From the IMG/VR virus record IMGVR_UViG_3300044712_001970, positions 1 through 35,902 of that record: 35,902 nucleotides of DNA; one strand, given 5' to 3'. Positions 8,816-16,316 of this stretch are shown piece after piece (within the stretch, counting starts at the first letter, position 1; every line of letters begins with the position of its first letter). The translations under genes were made by a program, and so were the position numbers. This DNA comes from a virus. The notes under the pieces are model-generated. The model made no database searches and was not told where the DNA came from. It saw only the letters and a program-made list of their open reading frames with translations.

Positions 8816-9309
8816 TTATCTCTTCATCCGGTTCAGCGTTTTGTCCCAGTCCTTGGCTTCACTCCAGACTGCGGCGCGCAGCATCCCGAGGTCCTCGAGG
8901 AGCAGGCGGGCGGCGATCTTCGCCTGCCCCTCGGCGAAGCTCAGTCCGTAGTCGAGGGCGGCGGGTCCGTGGCCAGCCCGACAAAGCCGAGCGTAGAGTT
9001 CCGCAGCGCCTTCCGCATCTGATTGACGATCCCGATGACGGTCTGGTCCAGGCCCAGCCACTGGGCCGCCGCGAAAAAATCCCCGTTGACATCCTGGAAG
9101 GCCAGCCACAGGGCCTTGAGTTCGGACGGGGCCAGGTCAATCAGGTCGTCGAGTGTGACGCTGGTCCAGCGGGCGGCCACGTCGGCGAGGAGATCGCGCA
9201 CGTCGTTGACGTTGCTGAACCGGTCCTTGAGATCGAGCGCCTCGCGGAGCGTGATCTCCCGGACCTCGATCTGTTTCCCGCCGACATCCACGATTTTTGA
9301 TTTTCTCAT
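8816..9309 (-). CDS. GT-type tail assembly chaperone made by -1 frameshift
   Basis: The short chaperone frame (stop at 8941) is followed by an overlapping -1 frame without its own plausible start. That frame ends at 8816 and encodes a helical tail (LSFAEGQAKIAARLLLEDLG, then WSEAKDWDKTLNRMKR). This is the lambda G/GT layout. A canonical slippery heptamer T TTT TTC lies in the correct phase at 9079-9073. A later shift in the C-rich run at about 8967-8956 would keep more of the zero frame and gives a less Gly/Pro-rich junction. The existence of the fusion is likely; the exact shift site is open. Confidence 0.65.
8941..9309 (-). CDS. Tail assembly chaperone (G-like)
   Basis: 122 aa from the ATG at 9309 (upstream GGAAG is a weak ribosome site). 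The sequence is acidic and helical (LREALDLKDRFSNVNDVRDL, then LIDLAPSELKALWLAFQDVN), as in the small chaperones that coat the tape measure before tube polymerisation. It sits between the tail tube genes and the tape measure gene, the conserved position. Its downstream overlap with the -1 frame supports the G/GT assignment. Confidence 0.75.
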   Translation of the reverse strand: MRKSKIVDVGGKQIEVREITLREALDLKDRFSNVNDVRDLLADVAARWTSVTLDDLIDLAPSELKALWLAFQDVNGDFFAAAQWLGLDQTVIGIVNQMRKALRNSTLGFVGLATDPPPSTTD

Positions 9310-9324
9310 CTTCCGGTTCCCTCC

Positions 9325-9348
9325 GGCCGGCGCCAACGAGCGCCGGCC
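9325..9348. repeat. CAACGA-loop palindrome, copy 2
   Basis: Nine-base stem GGCCGGCGC/GCGCCGGCC around CAACGA, followed by ACTTTCGGG. It lies in the gap between the second tail tube gene and the chaperone gene, 13 bases from the AGCGTCACGCT palindrome at 9361. Confidence 0.75.
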
Positions 9349-9360
9349 ACTTTCGGGTCG

Positions 9361-9384
9361 AGCGTCACGCTCGTCACGCTGCCT
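9361..9384. repeat. AGCGTCACGCT palindrome next to tail tube gene
   Basis: Palindrome at 9361-9371 followed by CGTCACGCTGCC, the same trailing half-repeat seen after the copy at 28084. It overlaps the very end of the tail tube gene (stop at 9374). Confidence 0.6.
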
Positions 9385-10165
9385 CGTGGTCGCGGACGCG
9401 GACGACGTAGGTGCCGTCCTCGTCCGAGTCGTACTGGATCTCGCCGTTGAACTCGAGGGTGGCGAAGTCCTCGCCCAGGTAGACGGTGTCGCCGGCCGGG
9501 GTGAGGTTGACGCGGTAGATTTCGACCTCGACCCGGCGGAAGTTGTCCTGGTCCACGCCGAGGAAGAGGAGCCGGCCCTGCATCTTGTTCAGGGTGTCGC
9601 CGGTGACGAGGGAGCCGCCATTGATCGCCAGCCAGGTCGAGCCCACGGTGCAGGTGTCTCCCTCGGTTACGATGGCGCCGGTGGAGAGAAACTTGATCAT
9701 GCCGTGGACCAGGTCGAGCTCGTAGTCGGTGCCTTTGACGCAGGGGGTGGCGCTTTTGAGCACCGCCGGCAGGTGGTCCGGGTCGAGGTTCTTGTAGGAG
9801 AGCGGCACCCACTTGTCGAGGTGGGCGACGACCGACTCCGGGCTGCCGGTGTTGTTGCTCGCCGACTGGGTGTAGGCCGCGGCGCTGCCCTGCATCGCCA
9901 GGGCGAGGTTCTCGGGGTTGATGTCGGTCAGGGTGAACTTGAGCGACTGGCTCTTCTTGGTGGTGACCGAGCTGACGACCTGGCCGTAGACGCCGTAGCG
10001 GGCGGACTTGAGTTCCTTCTTTTCGGTGGTGATGCCGGTGATGGCGAAGTTCTGGGCGTTGCCCAGGTCGAGGTAGCCCTGGCTGTCCCCGTCGGCGTCG
10101 AGGACGTCGAAGAGGATCTTGCCGGAGCCGAGGTAGGATTCAGGTTCGTAGGTCGAAGCGGTCAT
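9374..10165 (-). CDS. Major tail tube protein, copy 2
   Basis: 263 aa. It shares a full-length pattern with the gene just upstream: SYLGSGKILFDVLDADGDSQ, then GYLDLGNAQNFAITG, KSQSLKFTLTDINPENLALA, TWLAINGG and GEIQYDSDEDGTYVVRVRDH. The length, the beta-rich composition and the position before the chaperones fit a siphovirus tail tube subunit. Either copy could be the main tube protein; the other could be a minor or alternative subunit. Ten bases separate it from copy 1 and the ribosome site AGGAGGC is good. Confidence 0.75.
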   Translation of the reverse strand: MTASTYEPESYLGSGKILFDVLDADGDSQGYLDLGNAQNFAITGITTEKKELKSARYGVYGQVVSSVTTKKSQSLKFTLTDINPENLALAMQGSAAAYTQSASNNTGSPESVVAHLDKWVPLSYKNLDPDHLPAVLKSATPCVKGTDYELDLVHGMIKFLSTGAIVTEGDTCTVGSTWLAINGGSLVTGDTLNKMQGRLLFLGVDQDNFRRVEVEIYRVNLTPAGDTVYLGEDFATLEFNGEIQYDSDEDGTYVVRVRDHEAA

Positions 10166-10175
10166 GGCTGCCTCC

Positions 10176-10994
10176 TTAGAGCACCACCGGGCTGACCCCG
10201 GCGAGGTGGCGGACGGTGTGGGTCCCGTTGGTGGCCTGGTCCCATTGTATTTCGCCCTCGAAGCTAAGCTCGGCGAACTCGGTCGAGATCCAGTTGATAT
10301 CGCCGGACGGGGTGAGGTTGGCCTTGGGGATGGCGACCTCGACGACGCGGTTGCCGGCGAGGTCCACGCCGCAGAGCAGGATCCGGCCTTCGAGTTTGGT
10401 CAGGGCGTCGCCCTCGACCTCGAATCCGTTGGCAATGGCGAGCCAGGTGGACTCGACCTCCAGCACCTCGGCCTCGGTGATGGCCCCGCTGGTGAGGGGT
10501 TTAATCAGGCCGTAGGCGTAGTCGATGATGTAGTCGCCGGTGCCGTCGGTGGGGTCGTACTCGTCGTAGGTGGTGCCGCCGCCGGACGCCTTGACCACCG
10601 GCGGGGTTTCGGTGTCGAGGTTGACGCCGGCCAGCCGGGACCAGCGGTCGAGGTGGGCGGTGACGTGTTCGTGCGCGCCGACGTTGTTTCCGCCGGCCTG
10701 GGTCCAGCCGGCGTCCGATCCCATCAGGGCGAGGGCGAGGTTTTTCCGGTTGATGTCGGTCAGGGTGAACTTTAGGCTCCGGCTGATCTTGATCATCACC
10801 GAGTCGGAAACCTGCCCGTAGTTTTCGGAGCGCATCGAGATCATTTCCTTCTTGTCGGCCGACACGCCCGAGATGGAAAAGACCTTAGCGTTGCCGACGT
10901 CGAGGTAGCCCTGGCTGACGCCGGAATCGTCGAAGACGTCGACCAGCAGCCGCCCGCTCCCGAGGAAGCTTTCCGATTGGTACTCGTTGTTCAT
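10176..10994 (-). CDS. Major tail tube protein, copy 1
   Basis: 272 aa, paralogue of the following gene over its whole length (SFLGSGRLLVDVFDDSGVSQ, GYLDVGNAKVFSISG, SRSLKFTLTDINRKNLALAL, STWLAIANGFEVEGDALTKL). A main difference is a short Gly/Asp-rich insertion near 135-155 (ASGGGTTYDEYDPTDGTGDY). Tube subunits stack as hexameric rings around the tape measure. Tandem tube-like paralogues may build different parts of the tail or give mixed rings. Start chosen at the ATG at 10994, following a GGGAGGTAGATTG ribosome site. Confidence 0.75.
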   Translation of the reverse strand: MNNEYQSESFLGSGRLLVDVFDDSGVSQGYLDVGNAKVFSISGVSADKKEMISMRSENYGQVSDSVMIKISRSLKFTLTDINRKNLALALMGSDAGWTQAGGNNVGAHEHVTAHLDRWSRLAGVNLDTETPPVVKASGGGTTYDEYDPTDGTGDYIIDYAYGLIKPLTSGAITEAEVLEVESTWLAIANGFEVEGDALTKLEGRILLCGVDLAGNRVVEVAIPKANLTPSGDINWISTEFAELSFEGEIQWDQATNGTHTVRHLAGVSPVVL

Positions 10995-11024
10995 CTCAAT
11001 CTACCTCCCGCGGCTCCCGCCGCC

Positions 11025-13301
11025 TCAGACTTTAACTTTCCGGCGGAGCCGGTATTCGGCCGACCACGCGCAGAGCCGGAGCCCGTAGTCGTGGCCGACC
11101 ACCTGTTCCTCCATCAGTTCGAGTTTCCCGTCCTGGATCAGCGTCCCGTCGACCGTGGCGCTGAGCGTCTGCTCGCTGAGCCGGTCGCGGACGGCTTCGA
11201 TCAGCTCGTAGGCGCCCGGCTGGGAGACGGTGTTGTCTCCTCGCCGGGCCTCGGCCTCGCCCCGGGTGGAGTGGTCGGCGACGTAGACGACCACGGTGAT
11301 CTCCTGGCCGGTCTGGCGGTTTTCCGGGATGCACCGCATCCGCGGAACCTGGACGTAGACCCGGGGGAACTTCCCGCGGGAGATGTCGGCCAGGACTTTC
11401 GGGTCCGAGAGCTGGCCGCCGTAGCTTTCGACCGAGACGGCGCCGAGGGTGGTGAGGTCGGAGAGCCGGGCCAGGACCGCGTCCTCGACCTCGGTGTAGG
11501 TGAGGCTGCCGCGGGCGGTGACCGGGGCCGCCGCCGGGATCCGGGCCAGCTCGCACCATCCGGCCAGGGCCGACATCTGGGCGGACGAGTCCATCACGAC
11601 GGCGAGGGGGGCAAAGGTGTCCGTTGCGATCAGGCCCGTCACGGTGTGCGGTCCGGGCCCGGTGAACGACAGGAACTTGACGCCGTTGATTCCGCCGCTG
11701 GACGCGATCCATCCAATCAAAACCATGTCCGAGGCTCCGGCTCCGGAGACTGTCACGCTGGCAGAGAGCCGGTCAACCGAGCGTTGTACCGAGGAAACCG
11801 AGACGGTCGGACCGGTAGAGGTCAGAAGTCCGAGCGCCGCGGTCAGGCAGGGCGGGCTCGACCCGGCCGCGTTGGTGGCGGTGATGCAGACCAGGGCGGG
11901 GAAGTCGATATCGAGCCCGGCGAACTCTCCACCGACGGAGGAGAAATTTAGGACAACGGTCACGTCACCGGCTCCGTCCGCCACGCCGTTCCCGACCTCG
12001 ATCAGGGTCGGGGTCCAGTCGAAGATGGAAACGCCCCAGACGTGGACCGTGGCTCCGGCCTCGGCGGTGGCGACCAGGCTGCCGGAGTCCCCGTTTCTGG
12101 TGCACGAGACCAGGACCGGGGCCTCGGGCGGGGACGGAAGCGGATCGGGTTCCGGCGGGGTGACGGAGCATCCCAGGTGTCGGATCTGGTAGTTGGCCAG
12201 GCCGGAGGAGACGCAGGTCAATTGGATCTTGAGGTAGCGGCCGGCGGCGTCAGCAGCGGCGCGGAAACCGGCCAGGGTGAGTTCGCTGGACCAGGACCCG
12301 GCCGGGCTGTTGGCGATCTCGTACTTCAAAGTGTAGCCGGCCACGCCGACTGAGGCCGCCCACTGGGTCTCGTCGTCGACGGCGAGGGTGGAGAGGTCCC
12401 AGGTCGCGTCGTCCTCCCCGGCGTCGAGGGTGACGACCGCGCCCGCCTGGGTGGTGGCGTAGATCGACGCCGGGGCCGTGGGGTACGACTCGGCCGAGGC
12501 GTCGTAGGCGGTATAGCGGCGCACGCTGTAGGTCGCGCCGATGTGGTCGGAGGAAATCCCGCCGGCGGCGGCGTGGGAGCCGTGGAGGGTAAGGCCGGGA
12601 TTCTCCTCCGCAACCAGCGTCGGCATGAGTGGGGCGGCCGAGGTGGAGCCCGAGCCGAGCAGGGTCCAGGAGGAGGATTCTCCCCAGCGGTAGAGCCGGA
12701 TGAAGGCGTTGCTCGTCCCGGCCCCGACCGCCTGGTAACCAAACTTGAGGTAGAGGATGTCGCCGTTGGCGATGGACGCGCTGCCGGAGAGCGGGTTGAG
12801 GTCCAGGCCGGTGGTGAACATTGTTCCGGCGGCATCGTAAAGCTCGAGCCGCACGCGGGTCGCGGAGACGATGTAAACCTTCCACCTTTTCATCCCGTTG
12901 ACGGCGGTGTATTCGGAGATCGGGTGTCCGGTCACGGTCGTGGAAGTGGCCTTGAACCAGTGGTGGATGGTGAACTCGTTCACGTTGCGCTGGGCCGCGG
13001 CGTGGTCGAGGAAGAAGAAGCCGGTGTTGTTGAGCGCCTCGTACCCGGTGAAGGGGGTGATGCCGGGCGCGATCGCGGTCATTGCGCCGACGAAGTTCTG
13101 GCCGAGGGCCAGGTCGGGTTCCTGGTAGCGGATGGCCCGCGCCGTTGCCGGGATGACGAACGGGCCGAGCGCCACGTCGCAGAGGATGGCGGGCGTGGCG
13201 ATCAGATGCGGCCGGAGCCGGACCGCTCCCCCGCGCAGCTCGAACAGGGTCGGAGCGGCGGAGAGATCAAAGGCCGAGGCCGGCGCGGTGATGGTCGGCA
13301 T
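11025..13301 (-). CDS. Mu gp37-like (DUF1834) tail completion domain fused to LamG/Ig-like region
   Basis: 758 aa. Residues ~600-758 (LTYTEVEDAVLARLSDLTTL, FPRVYVQVPRM, VVVYVADHSTRGEAEARRG, AYELIEAVRDRLSEQTLSA) match the gp37/DUF1834 family, normally a free-standing protein of 150-200 aa after gp36. The preceding 600 residues are a LamG/concanavalin-like fold at ~90-265 (FTIHHWFKATSTT, then SSSWTLLGSG), a second sugar-binding-like stretch at ~300-380, a Pro-rich linker (PEPDPLPSPPEAPV) and two Ig-like repeats to ~590. No usable start occurs just before the gp37 part, so the fusion is real in sequence. It may display lectin domains at the head-tail joint. Confidence 0.75.
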   Translation of the reverse strand: MPTITAPASAFDLSAAPTLFELRGGAVRLRPHLIATPAILCDVALGPFVIPATARAIRYQEPDLALGQNFVGAMTAIAPGITPFTGYEALNNTGFFFLDHAAAQRNVNEFTIHHWFKATSTTVTGHPISEYTAVNGMKRWKVYIVSATRVRLELYDAAGTMFTTGLDLNPLSGSASIANGDILYLKFGYQAVGAGTSNAFIRLYRWGESSSWTLLGSGSTSAAPLMPTLVAEENPGLTLHGSHAAAGGISSDHIGATYSVRRYTAYDASAESYPTAPASIYATTQAGAVVTLDAGEDDATWDLSTLAVDDETQWAASVGVAGYTLKYEIANSPAGSWSSELTLAGFRAAADAAGRYLKIQLTCVSSGLANYQIRHLGCSVTPPEPDPLPSPPEAPVLVSCTRNGDSGSLVATAEAGATVHVWGVSIFDWTPTLIEVGNGVADGAGDVTVVLNFSSVGGEFAGLDIDFPALVCITATNAAGSSPPCLTAALGLLTSTGPTVSVSSVQRSVDRLSASVTVSGAGASDMVLIGWIASSGGINGVKFLSFTGPGPHTVTGLIATDTFAPLAVVMDSSAQMSALAGWCELARIPAAAPVTARGSLTYTEVEDAVLARLSDLTTLGAVSVESYGGQLSDPKVLADISRGKFPRVYVQVPRMRCIPENRQTGQEITVVVYVADHSTRGEAEARRGDNTVSQPGAYELIEAVRDRLSEQTLSATVDGTLIQDGKLELMEEQVVGHDYGLRLCAWSAEYRLRRKVKV

Positions 13302-13739
13302 CTAGAACCTCTCCAGCTTGGTCCGGGTAAGCTGCTTCTCTGGGTTGGTCGAGGAGACTACCGGGCGGTTATTCTGCGGCGGCGTGCCGCCCGGGTCGTC
13401 GGCGCCCAGGCTGACCACGCCCTTCGATATGTCGCGGAGGAGCCGGACCTGGTTGTCGTAATCGGTCTTGACCTGGTCGGGGACGGAGACCAGGGAGCGG
13501 CGGGCGTGGAGGTGGTAGATGGCCATCCGGACGGAGGCGAGCCGGATCACGGTGGGAACCGGGGAAAGCGGGACCGTGTGCCGGGTGCCGACGTAGCCGT
13601 CGATCTCGGCGTCGGCGTCGGCGATCGCCCGGGTGACGACTTCATCCACCACCGCTCCGGTGTTCTCGTCATCGGTGAGGGTGATGAGGCTGTCTTCTGG
13701 GAGCTGGAGCAGGATGTCGGCCTTGGTCGAGTATGCCAT
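13302..13739 (-). CDS. Mu gp36-like (DUF1320) head-tail connector protein
   Basis: 145 aa, typical length. Conserved family features: the start AYSTKADILLQL, an acidic D-rich helix (VVTRAIADADAEIDGYVG) and R/Y helices (IRLASVRMAIYHLHARR). Proteins of this family are predicted to close the head vertex where the tail binds. It abuts the gp37 fusion gene with no spacer, which suggests translational coupling. Confidence 0.85.
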   Translation of the reverse strand: MAYSTKADILLQLPEDSLITLTDDENTGAVVDEVVTRAIADADAEIDGYVGTRHTVPLSPVPTVIRLASVRMAIYHLHARRSLVSVPDQVKTDYDNQVRLLRDISKGVVSLGADDPGGTPPQNNRPVVSSTNPEKQLTRTKLERF

Positions 13740-13852
13740 CTATCGGTCCTCCGTTTCTGGGTCGGTCAGGGTTTCTAAAAACGGCCCGGGAGCGTTTACG
13801 CTCGTTGCGGGCGAGGTGATCGTTACCGGGCCGTTGCCTACAAACCCTGGAC
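13740..13852 (-). other. Gap with open frame but no start
   Basis: Gap of 113 bases between FluMu_N-like and gp36-like genes. An open frame of about 38 codons crosses it in a frame offset from both neighbours and stops just before the gp36 ATG, with no ATG/GTG start in good context. It may be a decayed or frameshift-appended tail of the upstream gene, or just spacer. Confidence 0.3.
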
Positions 13853-14071
13853 CTACTTCACGCGGAGCATCTTGTCCGCTTTGAGGCGGGCGATCTGCCC
13901 CGGGGTGAAGCTCGCGGGCACGTCCTGCCACTCGCTGGTCCACTTGACGCCGCAGCGGATGAAAGCCTTCCTCGGACTCACCGTGCGGCACTGGAGCGGC
14001 TGAGCCGCTTCTTTGGTCCCGGCCTCCGGCTGGGCCGGCGGCAGAGTTGCGGTGACCTTTTCCTTCGTCAT
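13853..14071 (-). CDS. FluMu_N-like small head protein (Mu gp35 position)
   Basis: 72 aa from the ATG at 14071, chosen because AGGAGG lies eight bases upstream. The C-terminal half (FIRCGVKWTSEWQDVPASFT, then QIARLKADKMLRVK) has the FluMu N-terminal-domain pattern: a Trp-containing beta hairpin followed by a short helix. The N-terminal half is Pro/Ala-rich and contains the AGCGGCTGAGCCGCT palindrome in frame (encoding AAQPL). It sits between capsid and gp36, as in Mu-like genomes. Its biochemical role is not established. Confidence 0.75.
   Translation of the reverse strand: MTKEKVTATLPPAQPEAGTKEAAQPLQCRTVSPRKAFIRCGVKWTSEWQDVPASFTPGQIARLKADKMLRVK
13995..14009. repeat. GCTGAGC palindrome inside FluMu_N-like gene
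   Basis: AGCGGCTGAGCCGCT, one of three GCTGAGC-centred copies in the window. Confidence 0.6.
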
Positions 14072-14139
14072 TCGTACCTCCTGCATTTTTTTGCGGGGGT
14101 GCGGGGGAGGTCACCTCCCCCCCGCTCCCGGCTTAGAAA

Positions 14140-15048
14140 TTAAACCGTCGCCCGGACGTTCTCGATGATTTTGACCATCCCGAAGTCGGGGTTGGCCGCT
14201 CCGGCCGACGTGGTCGGCATCTCAAACAGGGCCTTGGCGGCGAAGAGGTCGGTTGGGTGGACCAGGATGTGGGTCGGGGTGATGCCGAGCGGCCGGCCCT
14301 GGTCGTCGAGCAGGGCCATCATCGCCGCGCGGGCCGCGCGCCAGGAGGTGGAGTCGAGCGCGTCCTTGCAGGCATAGGCGAGCTGCCACATGCCGTAACC
14401 GCAGGCCTTGCGGTCGTCCACGCCGTAGCTGAAGACCTTCCGCTCGAAGACGTTCTCGTCGTTGGGGTTGTCCTTCCGGGTGAGCTGCGGCTCCTGGCGG
14501 ACCTGCATGATGAAGGGCTTGAGCGGCTTGGAGAGGTCGAGCAGGTACCAGTAGTAGGTCGCGGAGCCGCTGTTGAGGTTGGCCGCGGTGGTGGCCGCGC
14601 CGGCGGCGGTCACGGCCGGGTGGTCGGTGTCGAAGAAATACTGGCCATCGAAGCAGAGCTCGGTGAACCCGGCCTCGAGGCACTCGACGAGCAGCTCTTC
14701 CTTGTGCTGGGCCGCGGCCTCGGCCAGCATCCCGATCATCGGGGTGAAGACACCGTACTGGTCATCGAGGATCTTATTCCGCGGGACATCCACGGTGGCC
14801 TCGAAGTCCCGGTTGGCCAGGACGTAGTGGTACGCGGCGAGGTTGGAGTGCTGGCGCTCGCCGATCCACTCGCGCATTTTGGGCACGCCGCCGAGGAAGC
14901 CGTAGTCGGTGCTCTCGGAGGCGCTGGGGAAGACGGAGGCGAGCAGGGCGACCAGGTTGGTCTTGAGCTGCATCGCCGCCATCGACCGGTTGAACTCCGC
15001 GGAGAACGTCCGGTAAAGGTTGGCGAGGTTGGAGGCATTGATCAACAT
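14140..15048 (-). CDS. Major capsid protein (Mu gpT-like)
   Basis: 302 aa, the usual gpT size. Family signatures: N-terminal NLANLYRTFSAEFNRSM, then FLGGVPKMREWIGERQHSNL, AYHYVLANRDFEATVDVPRN, CFDGQYFFDTDHPA and the near-terminal THILVHPTDLFAAKALFE. It has an HK97-like fold and builds the icosahedral shell on the scaffold made from the protease gene's 3-prime half. A ribosome site GGAGAGAAGAAA precedes the ATG. Confidence 0.92.
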   Translation of the reverse strand: MLINASNLANLYRTFSAEFNRSMAAMQLKTNLVALLASVFPSASESTDYGFLGGVPKMREWIGERQHSNLAAYHYVLANRDFEATVDVPRNKILDDQYGVFTPMIGMLAEAAAQHKEELLVECLEAGFTELCFDGQYFFDTDHPAVTAAGAATTAANLNSGSATYYWYLLDLSKPLKPFIMQVRQEPQLTRKDNPNDENVFERKVFSYGVDDRKACGYGMWQLAYACKDALDSTSWRAARAAMMALLDDQGRPLGITPTHILVHPTDLFAAKALFEMPTTSAGAANPDFGMVKIIENVRATV

Positions 15049-15131
15049 TTTCTTCTCTCCTTTTCGGTTGGGGGCGGCGGGCGGCCGCCCCCGGGTTGAT
15101 GGTTCAGACGCTGTCGGCCGGCGTCAGTCGA

Positions 15132-16226
15132 TTAACTGGTGAGCCGCTTCCGGGACGCCTCGAACCAGATCCCGCTGACCAGCAGGGTGTTGTTGCTGGT
15201 GGTGTGAGTGCCCGGGGTCAGTTCGACGGTCAGAATCTGTGCTCCGCTCTTCACGTCGGCGGCGGCGATGGTGGCGGTGTATTCCGCCCAGGTGGTGTTG
15301 GTCACGGCCGCGGTGGCGTCCTCGACCTTGGTGTCGCCCTCGTCGAAGTAGGAATCGAGGTTGATCACCGGGTGGTCCGTGTTGACGCCCTCCTTGGCGC
15401 GGCAGTGGAAGACGATGTCCTTGGTGGTGTCCACGTCGGCGGGCAGCACCACCTGGCAGACGACCGGGGTGGAGTCGGAGGCCGCCCAGGTGATGGCCAG
15501 GCAGGAGTCGGTGTCGCCGTTGATGTGGTCCAGCTTCGGCGTGGTGTCTTTGGTCAGGTAGCCGATGACGTTGGTCGCATCGCCCTCGAGCACGGTGGCC
15601 AGCGGAACCGGGATGACGTACTGGGCGGTCTCGAGTGCCACCTTGTTCGCGTCGGCGATGACCTTGATTTCCGCCAGGGCGCCGTCGGCGTCGGTGGCGG
15701 TGGTGCTGTTGTTGGGGTCGGAGAACGTGACCACCGAGGCTGCGATGGTCGCGCCGACGATGCAGGCGGAGTCGATCTGGATCCAGCCCTCGGTGGAGGA
15801 GATGTATTCGACCAGCCGGCCGCAGGGGATCAGGTTCGAGCTGGTGTTGTCGAAGGTGCAGTCGTCCTTGACGTACATGATCGAGCCGACGTGCGACTGC
15901 GAGATCGAGGTGGCGGCGAACTTGAAGCAGCCGGTCCGGCGGACGAGGACGTTGATGTAGCCGTCGGTGGCATGGGCGGAGTTGTCCGCGGTTTCCTCGG
16001 CCACGCCGACAAAGATCGTGGACGCGGTGTCGGCCGCCGGGATGGCGTAGCCGGACGAGTTGATGCTGACCATCCCGCCGGCGTAGATGCAGACCGACCG
16101 GTAGACCGGCAGCACGACGAACTGGCCGTCCTTGCGCTCGGTGTTCCGGTCGGCGCTGAGGGCCATGCCGAGGAGCGGGAGCATCGAGAGCGCTCCGAGG
16201 ATCAACATGAGTAACTGGATCTTCAT
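15132..16226 (-). CDS. Capsid decoration-like protein (DUF2190-type) with hydrophobic leader
   Basis: 364 aa from the ATG at 16226, which has GGGAGG upstream. Residues 21 on (MALSADRNTERKDG, VYRSVCIYAGGMVSINSSGY, VGVAEETADNS, INVLVRRTGCFKF) look like a DUF2190-type capsid decoration protein between protease and capsid genes. Residues 1-20 form an extra hydrophobic leader (MKIQLLMLILGALSMLPLLG), unexpected in a virion protein. An internal ATG at 16166 would give the canonical family start, but its ribosome site is weak. Residues ~185-364 add a beta-rich C-terminal domain ending in SGIWFEASRKRLTS. The true start is uncertain. Confidence 0.7.
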   Translation of the reverse strand: MKIQLLMLILGALSMLPLLGMALSADRNTERKDGQFVVLPVYRSVCIYAGGMVSINSSGYAIPAADTASTIFVGVAEETADNSAHATDGYINVLVRRTGCFKFAATSISQSHVGSIMYVKDDCTFDNTSSNLIPCGRLVEYISSTEGWIQIDSACIVGATIAASVVTFSDPNNSTTATDADGALAEIKVIADANKVALETAQYVIPVPLATVLEGDATNVIGYLTKDTTPKLDHINGDTDSCLAITWAASDSTPVVCQVVLPADVDTTKDIVFHCRAKEGVNTDHPVINLDSYFDEGDTKVEDATAAVTNTTWAEYTATIAAADVKSGAQILTVELTPGTHTTSNNTLLVSGIWFEASRKRLTS

Positions 16227-16242
16227 TTCATTAACCTCCCTG

Positions 16243-16257
16243 GGCGGCTGAGCCGCC
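16243..16257. repeat. GCTGAGC palindrome upstream of decoration gene
   Basis: GGCGGCTGAGCCGCC, identical to the copy inside the portal gene at 19032. It ends just before the CAACGA hairpin and only a few bases from the decoration gene ribosome site. Confidence 0.7.
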
Positions 16258-16275
16258 TCGTTGTTTTTCGGTCTC

Positions 16276-16297
16276 GCCCGCTCCAACGAGAGCGGGC
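16276..16297. repeat. CAACGA-loop palindrome, copy 3
   Basis: Eight-base stem GCCCGCTC/GAGCGGGC around CAACGA, followed by CACCTTTGGGG. It lies in the gap between protease/scaffold and decoration genes. Confidence 0.75.
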
Positions 16298-16316
16298 CAC
16301 CTTTGGGGCGCGGGGA

